Below are positions 55,154 to 64,000 of a stretch of 64,000 nt of DNA, in pieces. Source of the DNA: Costus lasius (taxonomy: Eukaryota; Streptophyta; Magnoliopsida; Zingiberales; Costaceae); NCBI GenBank assembly GCA_027563935.2, contig CM050449.1, forward strand, positions 44,490,507 through 44,554,506, written 5' to 3'. The position numbers were made by a program, and so were the translations under genes. The notes beneath the pieces were generated by a model. That model searched no databases and was not told the DNA's origin. It was given only the letters and a program-made list of their open reading frames with translations. How positions within the stretch are numbered: position 1 is the first letter of the stretch; the number at the start of each line of letters is the position of its first letter.

Positions 55154-58100
55154 CTAATGGTTGAGAAATCTCAAACCCATATTATTACAGTGCTTCTCAT
55201 GCTTCTGCTGCGCCAGAGGCTTGGTAAGCGGGTCTGCCAGATTGTCATCTGTATGAACCTTGCAGACTTTGATCTCGCCACGATCTATGATCTCCCTGAT
55301 CAAGTGAAACCGTCTCTGTATGTGCTTGGACTTCTGGTGCGACCGTGGTTCCTTTGCTTGTGCAATTGCTCCAGTGTTATCACAGAAGATAACCAAAGGA
55401 TCTGCACTCGAAGGAACAACACCAAGTTCTTGAACGAACTTACGAATCTACACTGCCTCCTTGGATGCTTCCGAGGCAGCAACATACTCGGCTTCTGTTG
55501 TGGAATCAGCAACGATTGACTGTTTGAAACTTTTCCACACCACTGCTCCCCCATTCAAGCTAAAAACATAGCCTGATTGCGATCGGAAATCATCCTGGTC
55601 AGACTGGAACGAAGCGTCAGTATATCCTTCTATACTGAGTTCTTCCTGACCACCATACACCAAGAACATATCTTTGGTCCTCCGAAGATATTTTAAAATG
55701 TTCTTGACTGCAATCCAGTGCGCCATACCTGGATTACTTTGGAACCGACTGGTCACGCTTAACCCGTAAGCGACGTCTGGGCGACCACCATACACCAATA
55801 GCCGAAGCATAAGGCGTATTGTCCATTTCATCTTTCTCAGTCTGTGTTTGTGGACACTGACTCTTCGAAAGATTCAGACCATGTCTGACTGGAAGATATC
55901 CTCTTTTAGAATTCTCTAAATGAAATCTCTCCAGGACTTTATCGATGTAGGTACTCTGGCACAGCCCGAGAAGCCTCTTAGATCTATCCCTGTAGATCTT
56001 CACACCTAATACATAGGCTGCTTCTCCTAAATCTTTCATCTGGAAACATTTTCTTAACCATGCTTTAACCGCATGCATTTCAGGAATATCGTTTCCAATG
56101 ATCAAGATATCATCGACGTAGAGGACTAGGAAAGTAATCACGCTCCCACTAAACCTCTTATATACACATGGGTCATCCTCGTTCTTGATGAAACCAAATT
56201 CAGAGATTGATTCATCAAAACGAATATTCCAGCTTCTCGATGCTTGTTTAAGTCCATAAATAGACTTCTTTAACTTGCATATTTTATGACGATCTGATGG
56301 ATTAGTGAAACCTTCTGGTTGTGTCATATACACATCCTCATCCAGATTTCCATTAAGGAAAGCTGTCTTCACATCCATTTGCCAGATCTCATAATCACAA
56401 TATGCTGCTATCGCGAAAATAATCTGAATAGACTTAAACATAGCTACAGGTGAGAAAGTTTCATCATAATCTATCCCGTAGATTTGTTTGAAACCTTTCG
56501 CAACTAGCCTGCCTTTATAGGTAACCACGTTACCATCCATGTCAATCTTCTTCTTGAAGATCCATTTACAGCCTATAGGGATAACTCCCGGAGGTGGATC
56601 AACCAAATCCCAGACTTGGTTATCTGACATGGAGTCCATCTCGGCGCGCATAGCTTCAAGCCATCTCGCTGAATCCGGTCCACTGACTGCATCCGCATAA
56701 GTGAGGGGTTCATCATTATCAATGATGTAGACTCCGTCATAGCGCTCAGGCTGTCGACGGATCCTTCCCGATCTTCGCGGTTCCCGTGATATCTGAGCCT
56801 CAGGTTGTTTCGTAACCTGTTCTACCGGCTCAGGCTCATCCAACTGTGCTTGACGACTTTGTCCTTCCTCTGGATTCTCATCCAGGTTTATTTCTCTCCC
56901 ACTGGCCTCTTGCAGAAGAAACTCCTTCTCAAGAAATATGGCCGTCCGAGCAACAAACACCTTGTTCTCTTTGGGATCGTAGAAATAATAACCCTTACTT
57001 TCCTTAGGGTAACCTACAAAGATACATTTCTCAGATCTGCTCTCTAGTTTTCCAGAGGCGAGCTTTTTGACATAAGCCTCGCAGCCCCAGATCCTGATAA
57101 ATGTCAAGCTAGGCTGTTTCCCATACCAAAATTCATATGGGGTCTTTGAAACTGCCTTGGATGGCACTCGGTTTAGTACCTTTGCAGCTGTCTCGAGTGC
57201 AAATCCCCAAAAGGAGTAAGGTAGAGTAGCCTGACTCATCATAGAACGAACCATATCAAGTAATGTTCTATTTCTCCTCTCGGACACACCATTCCATTGC
57301 GGTGTTCCTGGCGGAGTGAGCTGTGAGATAATCCCACACTCCTTCAGATAGTCAGTAAACTCTCGACTTAGGTATTCTCCACCTCGATCAGAACGAAGTG
57401 CCTTGATATTTAGGCCAAGCTGATTCTGTACTTCATTCTTGAACTCTTTGAACTTGTCAAAAGATTCACTCTTATGTCTCATAAGATAGACATACCCATA
57501 TCTAATGAAATCATCAGTGAAGGTAATGAAGTACTGATAGCCCACACACATCACTGTGTATAAGGTCAAGTAAACCTGAAGTCCTTTGACCTTTATGAGG
57601 AAAAGGCGACTTCGTCATTTTGCCCATCAAACAAGCTTTGCATGTATCAATCTCCTCATAGGAGAATGATCCCAGCAGTCCATAATCATGCAACCGCTTA
57701 ATGCGTTTCTTGTTAATATGACCTAAACGACTATGCCATAGCAAGGTGCTGTCATCAGCATATTTGGCTTTCTTATTATCAATATTGTGTATAGAACATT
57801 CCATGTCCAACATGAATAACCCATTGTTAATTGAACCAGTAGCATAAACAATATTATCTAAAGAAAGAACACACTTTGAAATATTGCATTAAAAGGAAAA
57901 CCCCTTCCTGACAAGAGCAGGAATGGAGATAATATTTTTAGTAATGCTGGGAACAAAGTAACAATTGTCTAGTTCCAATACAAGTCCAGATGGTAAAGAG
58001 ATGAAATAGTCTCCTACAGCAACAGCAGCAACCCGTGCCCCGTTTCCAACTCGTAGGTCCACCTCATGCTGTCCCACCTGTCTTCTTCTCTTGAGTTCCT

Positions 58101-58946
58101 GTACATTTGAACAAATGTGAACTCCACATGCAGTGTCCAACACCCATGAAATAGAAGAAGATGAAACCATGACTTCCGTCACGTATATACCTGAGCCAGA
58201 AGCGATGCTTCCCCTCTTGTCTCCTTGGAGCGCTTTACAGTCCTTTTTCCAGTGACCCAGCTGGCCACAGTGGAAACATCTGTATTCCTTCGACCGCTTG
58301 ACCTTTTGCTTCAGAGCCTTGCTGTAGCTCTTGACAGGGGTCTTGCCCTTCTTCCCCTTCTTCTTGTTCCTAGAAGGAAACATCAAGACAAAGGTTGAAG
58401 GCTTTCCCTTTAGAGTCTCCTCAGTAGTCAAGAGCATATTCAGCAGCTCTACCGGAGTACAATCGATTTTGTTCATATTAAAGTTAATGATGAACGCATC
58501 AAAAGAGGGCGGGAGAGACTGCAGAAAAATGTCTACAGCAAGCTCCTGATTGATGGTATGCCCCAGTTTCTCTAGAGCCTCCTTGTGCCCAATCATCTTG
58601 AGCACGTGAGCTCCCACTGGGCTCCCTTCAGCCAGTTTGCTCTGAAAGAACAGCTTAGTCAAATTATAGCGCTCAGTCCTCGCCTGCGCAGCATACAGCA
58701 TCTTGAGGTTTGCTATAATTTGTATAGCAGACATATCCTCATGCTGACGCTGCAGCGGTGGCGTCATAGACGCTAGCATCAGGCAAGCGACATCAATGCT
58801 ATCATTGACATGCTTTTCATAGGCATCCCGAACCGCCCTTGCGGCGTTCGGAGCGGGCTGAGGCGGTATAGCCGTCTCGAGGACATACAGTTTCCTCTCT
58901 GCCTTAAGAACAATCTTAAGGTGTCCGTACCAGTCTGAGAAGTTCG
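55154..58946 (-). pseudogene. gag-pol: gag-pol of H (two stops, two indels, interrupted by I)
   Basis: Reads from NFSDWYGHLK of Gag (about residue 18; the start is cut off by I) to ..GLRFLNH, stop at 55154-55156. Zinc knuckle, DTACG protease, integrase D-D-E and YVDD are all recognisable. Lesions: GAA to TAA at 57889-57891 in the protease-integrase region; a 26-base deletion at about 57541 between GTGTGTGGG and CTATCAG in integrase; a replaced segment at 55783-55798 between reverse transcriptase and RNase H; and TGG to TAG at 55448-55450 in RNase H. The 611-codon piece 57569-55734 spans integrase and reverse transcriptase. Confidence 0.94.
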
Positions 58947-60180
58947 TGTTGGGGTATGCCCTTAAGGCTAATGTTTGAGGCCTTTGGGATTGTATAAGTA
59001 TCATGTAATAAACTCTTGTGTTTATAAAAGGCATGGTTATTATTCAGGTTGTTACCTTGTCTGCTGTAATAAGTGTACTTCTGAATAATGTCTCAAAGCT
59101 GTTCAGCTAGGCTGACAGGCTATATGTCCTTAGTCGAGATATCTTGGTGAACATGAGACAGCCTTGATATGATTGAGACTAATATGAGTGCTAATCTTAT
59201 AGGATGCTTCGAGCATGGAATAAGATGTAGACTCATGGGTACATTGGATGTACTGGACAGACCCTACTCGGATATTCCATTGCTTGTCACAATGTGAATG
59301 ATCCTTGTGAGCACTAAGTGGCACATGTCCTTTGACTTGAGATCACTTGTGTTTCTAAATGATGATTGTCATTGTTTTGAGGTAGTTCAATATCATTTGA
59401 AACATAATGATTATAGACTATCTTGGATGGTGAGCTTGAATCAGGTTAGAGCACTAGTGATAGACATAGGATTGCCGTCTCCTTGTTTAAGGAGTGTGAT
59501 GTTCTAATGGGCCCCCTATATGAGATGATTGAGATAGTGTATGGCCATGCCCAGATGACAATGTGCATCTGATCTAATCATGCTCATCGTATTGGAGTTA
59601 CAAGCTTGACCCGCTTGTCCAATAAGAACATCCAGTGGCAAAGGACACATGTATGCCTTGTGAATGGAGTCACACTTGTGCAATGGTTTGGGAGTAGTCT
59701 TGGAAGACTCTTTCCTTTATATCGGGAGACAGTGATGTGTTGCTAGATACCCCTCACTGATCGTGATAACGTAAGTTATCGTTACCGACATTTAGAGGAA
59801 ACCCTCAGGGTCGCACAATTTGATGATATGGCTTACTTGAGTCAGATCGAATGGACTGGATTCTTTGAGTTCAGATTAAAGGGATTTTATCTCTGATTGT
59901 AAGTGAGATCTGGTCTGATCATGTTTGATTGATTAAGGCTTGAGATCGGTAAGCTTCGATCAAGAGAGATGATGCTAGATCGGAAAGATCAGGGGCATCA
60001 GGTGATGAATGGTTAGATCATGAGCCTTGGGGTTCAATATGGTCTAGACCACATGGCTTGAGCCATTTCGGTTTGGTTCATGAACCAAAGTTGAATCGAA
60101 CGGTTTAGCTTGAACCGGTTCACAATTGTGAACGCATGGTTCAATGCTCAAATGCGTTTGGGTTATGGCTTGAGCGCATG

Positions 60181-60216
60181 CTTTGATGAGCTTCCATTTA
60201 TGGAAAGTCATCAAAG
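60181..60216 (+). promoter_or_regulatory. Extended CArG palindrome in the LTR of I
   Basis: Outer arms CTTTGATGA and TCATCAAAG are perfect. Inner TTCCATTTATGGAA contains the canonical CArG box CCATTTATGG (60194-60203). It is the longest version of the palindrome found in all the LTRs of this family. Confidence 0.55.
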
Positions 60217-60501
60217 GGGGCCGGTTTCACTTAACGCCAAAAACGCTTATGCGTTGGAACTCTTCTCATCAACGCCTTGGACATTGGTTGAGGTGTGGTT
60301 GACGACGAGAAGGAGAGCTGGGGCAAAGAGGAACTCTCGGCAACAAGGAAGTTCATCATCCCTTCCATTCGACAAGTGAAGATTCCTTGAGTGACTTGCT
60401 AGCACAAGCGACCCCAAGGAGTGAGCCAACTTCATCTTGTGTGTGGCACACTTTGGAGGAGACCTATCTTGATCTCTTCTTCCAAGCCGAGATCCAAGTC
60501 C

Positions 60502-60510
60502 ATGGCATTG
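60502..60510 (+). other. Putative LTR start exon end of I
   Basis: ATG-GCA-TTG followed by GTATGA. The acceptor ends at 62621 after the branch-point-like TACTAAC. The junction gives MAL-IPAATNT in frame with gag. The preceding 250 bases lack ATG. Confidence 0.55.
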
Positions 60511-60639
60511 GTATGATTTCTAGTTTCAAGTTGATCATATTGTTTCATATCCGATCTTGACTTGAAGCCCTCTTTCCGCTATGCATGATAGATGAGCATG
60601 CTTAGGGTTTCTTCCCCCTTAGTTAGGGGATCCTTCAAT

Positions 60640-60650
60640 TGGTATCAGAG
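60640..60650 (+). promoter_or_regulatory. Primer-binding site of I
   Basis: TGGTATCAGAG, then G where other copies have C. Confidence 0.85.
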
Positions 60651-60743
60651 GTAGGCTCATGATATGATCGATATGATTGCTTTAAGTATTGGTGATCCAT
60701 ACATGATGTTGCGCTTACTGTTTCCTTGAGGCATGCTTTGTTT

Positions 60744-60967
60744 TCATGATGTTGCGCTTATATGTTCATGATGTTGCGCTTGTATCATGTGTTCATGATG
60801 TTGCGCTTGTATCATATGTTCATGATGTTGCGCTTATATGTTCATGATGTTGCGCTTGTATCATATGTTCATGATGTTGCGCTTATATGTTCATGATGTT
60901 GCGCTTGTATCATATGTTCATGATGTTGCGCTTATATGTTCATGATGTTGCGCTTGTATCATATGTT
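60744..60967 (+). repeat. Minisatellite in the leader of I
   Basis: Nine tandem units sharing TCATGATGTTGCGCTT, with an isolated tenth core at about 60702. Short (22-base, ending ATATGT) and long (27-base, ending GTATCATATGT) units mostly alternate, forming a 49-base higher-order repeat. Absent from A, B, C and G. Confidence 0.93.
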
Positions 60968-60977
60968 CCTGAAGTAT

Positions 60978-61031
60978 GCGCTCCCCCTTGAAGGGGACCT
61001 CCTAAAGTATGCGCTCCCCCTTGAAGGGGAC
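60978..61031 (+). repeat. Two copies of an LTR-end-like hairpin in the leader of I
   Basis: GCGCTCCCCCTTGAAGGGG occurs at 60978-60996 and 61011-61029. The same sequence lies inside the LTR of B, close to its 3' end (from 31102). Confidence 0.85.
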
Positions 61032-62642
61032 CCCCTTAGATCTAAGGGTTATCAAGCATGTTGTTTGTTTGTAACATTGCGCATGTTATAAAAGTTTTCT
61101 AAAACTTACCTCTTGCGCGCTTCATTAGATCTAAGGTGCCACTACATTAAACCCTTAGATGGGTTGATGAGGTTGAAGTCACCACTAGGTTGGATCCAAG
61201 TCTGATCAGACCATCTGACAGCTCAGATGGGTTGACCCAATAGCACCTATGCGCAAGCACAAGGTGGCTATAGGTTGACTGCATCTAGGGCGTGTAGCGA
61301 GGTCTGGTTGAGACAACTACTGAACACACTTGAGTTAGGCCCGGGGTCACACCCGCTTGCCAAAACTCATGGGGTGGTTCAGCCCTTGGGGCATGCATGG
61401 TTGACCATTAGGTCAACTCGGGTCAGTTAGGACTCGGTGCATGCAAGGGCAAAGGATCTAGCTAGATGGATGAGTGGATCCCCATCAATGGACCATTGTA
61501 AGGTTGTAGGGCTCATAAGGAAATTAAATTGATGCCATGGGTTTTTCCAAAATTTAATTTCTTGAATGGATCACATGTTGATTGAATCATATGCTTGTTT
61601 ATTTAGTCTTATGTGGGTTGCCCTATTGTGTGCTGTGCTGGGGCCTGCGAGCCTGGATAAGTTGTAAATTAATTTGTGATCTGCGAATCACATTGTACTT
61701 AATTTATAATATGTAGTTGACCTGCGAGTCAACCTTGTCTAGATAGATCAAATGTACTTTGATTAGACAAGTGCACACATCCAAGAGGGGCATTCATCTG
61801 GTGGTGCACCTGAGGTGCTCTTGGCGCTAGGGCACTGGGTTGGACCAGATGAGATGCAAGGAGCTCAAGTGAAGACTTAAGTAAATTAAGGTCTTACTAG
61901 GGTTCATGGGCTTTTACCACATAAGATCATGCTTTCTTCTTATTGCTTATAATTAGAATTGCATGTTTAAGTTTATCTTCTGCTATCACCATAGGACTTG
62001 TATGATAGTTAAGAAGATAAAAGACCGATAAAATCCAACGCTAACATATCAAGCTCGTAAGCCTTCTGACGCGAAACCTCACCTTTCTGATTATCGTTGG
62101 AGCCGTGTTGAACCCACTCAGTGGGCACGTCCACCTATCTTCAGACGGTGCTGGATTTCACCTGCGTGTTACAGAGTTGGGATTTATCCCCTCTCGTTGC
62201 TCAGCATAGCACGTGGTGGTCCAGGGAGTAGGTCAGGTCAGCTTGACCATGTTGGCTACATATGTGGCGCATATGGTAGCACATGGAGGCAGCCATCTCT
62301 GGGATCAGAGACTGTGTTGTACCAACTCAGTTGGCACAGTCTGCTGGATTGCCAAGATGAAGGGGAATCGCACGGGTTGGCGATTGGCTGGCACAGCCTA
62401 CCAGAAATTAGTACTTGTCATCTCTGTGCATCTTATCTCGCCTGAGCGGGACGCGGAGACCAAGTATGAAATCTGGATCCCATCTCACTAAAAGAGTGTT
62501 ACTCTTTCGGACTGTTTACTGGATTTTTCAGTCAGACAAAATAGTGAGAAAAGAATCTTTCTTAAGTCCTGGATTGATTCTGAAACATTGATACTAACCT
62601 TGCTGTTCTTGCTTGTTGTAGATTCCTGCAGCAACGAACACC
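61032..62642 (+). other. Rest of the leader of I
   Basis: Colinear with A from about 61070. The AT stem at 61517-61563 and both large hairpins (second one perfect) are kept. The tRNA T-arm-like segment is missing: sequence jumps from ATTAGACAAGTGCACAC to the GGTGGTGCACCTGAG block near 61800. The acceptor ends at 62621. Confidence 0.6.
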
Positions 62643-64000
62643 ATGAGCTTCAATGTGCGATCCCTACTGGAAAGGGAGAAGTTTGCTGGGCCGAACTTCT
62701 CTGACTGGTTCGGACACCTTAAGATTGTTCTTAAGGCAGAGAGGAAACTGTATGTCCTCGAGACGGCGATACCGCCGCAGCCCGCTCCGAACGCCGCAAG
62801 GGCGGTTCGGGAAGCCTACGAAAAGCACGTCAATGATAGCATTGATGTCGCTTGCCTGATGCTAGCGTCTATGACGCCACCGCTGCAGCGTCAGCATGAG
62901 GATATGTCAGCTATAGAGATTATAGCAAACCTCAAAATGCTGTATGCTGCACAGGCGAGGACTGAACGCTATAATCTGACGAAGCTCTTCTTTCAGAGCA
63001 AACTGGCTGAGGGGAGCCCAGTGGGAGCTCACGTGCTCAAGATGATTGGGCACAAGGAGGCTCTGGAGAAACTGGGGCATACCATCAACCAGGAGCTTGC
63101 TGTGGATATTATTCTGCAGTCTCTCCCGCCTTCTTTCGATGCGTTCATTATTAACTTTAATATGAACAAGATCGATTGTACGCCGGCAGAGCTGCTGAAT
63201 ATGCTCTTGACAACTGAGGAAACTCTGAAGGGTAAGCCTTCAACCTCTGTCTTGATGGTTCCTTCTAGGAACAAGAAGAAGGGGAAGAAGGGCAAGGCCC
63301 CTGTCAAGAATTACAGTAAGGCCCTGAAACAGAAGGTGAAGCGGTCGAAGGACAACAGGTGTTTCCACTGTGGCCAGCTGGGTCACTGGAAAAAGGACTG
63401 TAAAGCGCTCCAAGGAGATAAGAGGGGAAGCATTGCTTCTGGCTCAGGTATATACGTGACGGAAGTCATGGTTTCATCTTCTTCTATATCATGGGTGTTA
63501 GACACTGCATGTGGAGTTCACATTTGTTCAAATGTGCAGGAACTCAAGAGAAGAAGGCAGGTGGGACAGCATGAGGTAGACCTACGAGTTGGAAACGGGG
63601 CACGGGTTGCTGCTGTTGCTGTAGGAGACTATTTCATTACTTTACCATCTGGCATTGTATTAGAATTAAACAATTGTTATTTTGTACCCAGTATTACCAA
63701 GAATATTATCTCTATTCCTGCTCTTGTCAGGAAAGGATTTGCCTTTGAATGCAAGATTTCAAAGTGTGTTTTAACTTATGATAATATTGTGTATGCCACT
63801 GGTTCAATTAACAATGGGTTATTCATGTTGGACATGGAATATTCTATATAAAACATTGATAATAAGAAAGCCAAGTATGCTGATGACAGCACCTTGCTAT
63901 GGCATAGTCGTTTAGGCCATATAAACGAGAAGCGCATTAAGCGGTTGCATGAACATGGACTGCTGGGATCATTCTCCTATGAGGAGATTGATACATGCAA
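62643..64000 (+). pseudogene. gag-pol: gag and partial pol of I (one stop in view)
   Basis: Gag starts MSFNVRSLLE and is intact with its zinc knuckle; protease DTACG is present. A CAA-to-TAA stop at 63849-63851 lies between protease and integrase. Beyond it the integrase zinc region (HSRLGHINEKRIKRLHEHG) continues in the same frame to the window edge. Whether the rest is intact cannot be seen. Confidence 0.93.

Larger units (their letters stand above)
53452..58946 (-). mobile_element. Element H: Ty1/Copia copy inserted in G, interrupted by I
   Basis: Minus strand. Its 3' LTR (53452-55133) abuts G after GAAAT (53447-53451), the presumed left target-site copy. Then come the polypurine tract and gag-pol up to the Gag N-terminus, where I is inserted at 58946/58947. 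H's leader and 5' LTR lie beyond the window. Confidence 0.93.
58947..60637 (+). repeat. 5' LTR of I
   Basis: 1691 bases ending GGGGATCCTTCA. It holds a 36-base hairpin with CArG core CCATTTATGG and ATG-GCA-TTG before GTATGA. Confidence 0.93.
58947..64000 (+). mobile_element. Element I: Ty1/Copia copy inserted in gag of H (runs off the window)
   Basis: Starts TGTTGGGGTATGCCC after GTTCG (58942-58946) of H. It has a 5' LTR, primer site, an unusual repeat-bearing leader and gag-pol as far as the integrase zinc region at the window end. Confidence 0.93.

Noticed and set aside
57889..59034. Gag of H with a novel N-terminus (MPFINTRVYY..)
   Set aside because: The unusual N-terminal residues come from the inserted LTR of I; true Gag sequence begins at 58946.
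60744..60967. CRISPR-like array
   Set aside because: Units are directly adjacent without unique spacers and lie in a plant retrotransposon leader; this is a minisatellite.

Overview
The window is repeat-rich nuclear DNA of a flowering plant. Everything I can classify is LTR retrotransposon, and I see no host gene, rRNA, functional tRNA gene, CRISPR array or bacterial feature. The plant assignment rests on long-LTR Ty1/Copia elements with initiator-Met-tRNA primer sites, a chromodomain Ty3/Gypsy element, and dense nesting. I cannot name the species.

Layout. Positions 1-433 hold the 3' end of one LTR element. Positions 434-6852 are an old, degenerate Gypsy-like element (E) with two LTRs and a retained 253-codon reading frame. 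Positions 6853-8128 are unassigned, LTR-like sequence. From 8129 to the right edge lies one nest built on a diverged minus-strand Copia element (F). F's 3' LTR is split at 9627/42921 by D, a minus-strand chromodomain Gypsy element lacking reverse transcriptase. D is split at 11419/38779 by a plus-strand Copia copy, A. A is split twice by its own family: C (18708-27803) sits in its RNase H region and B (29416-38574) in its 3' LTR. F's internal region also carries J, a solo-LTR-like insertion (45637-47707). At 48299 F is broken by G, another copy of the A family. G is broken by H (minus strand, from 53452) and H by I (plus strand, from 58947). G, H, I and F all run past the right edge. Target-site duplications were read directly for A (CAATT), B (GTGTG) and C (CAGAT), and with one mismatch each for D and J.

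A, B, C, G, H and I are one family: LTRs of about 1.7 kb, total about 9.1 kb, a leader of about 1.8 kb, and one gag-pol frame of 1294 codons (gag, zinc knuckle, protease, integrase, reverse transcriptase, RNase H). LTR size, leader and polypurine/LTR junction resemble the Angela/BARE group, but that placement is tentative. Every copy carries disabling stops or frameshifts. The LTR pairs of A, B and C differ by only about 0.4-0.6 percent by eye, so the nest is recent; D's LTRs differ by several percent.

Most interesting observation: in every copy where it can be checked, the LTR carries the short sequence ATG-GCN-(A/T)TG immediately followed by a splice-donor-like GT. It lies at the end of a roughly 250-290 base stretch almost free of ATG. 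A conserved branch point and acceptor lie 21 bases before the usual gag ATG. Splicing would join the two in frame, giving Gag a start inside the LTR and removing the primer site and leader. Copy G has lost the usual gag ATG but keeps this frame. The same LTRs carry a co-varying palindrome with a CArG-type core, and the leader holds several hairpins whose arms change in step between copies.
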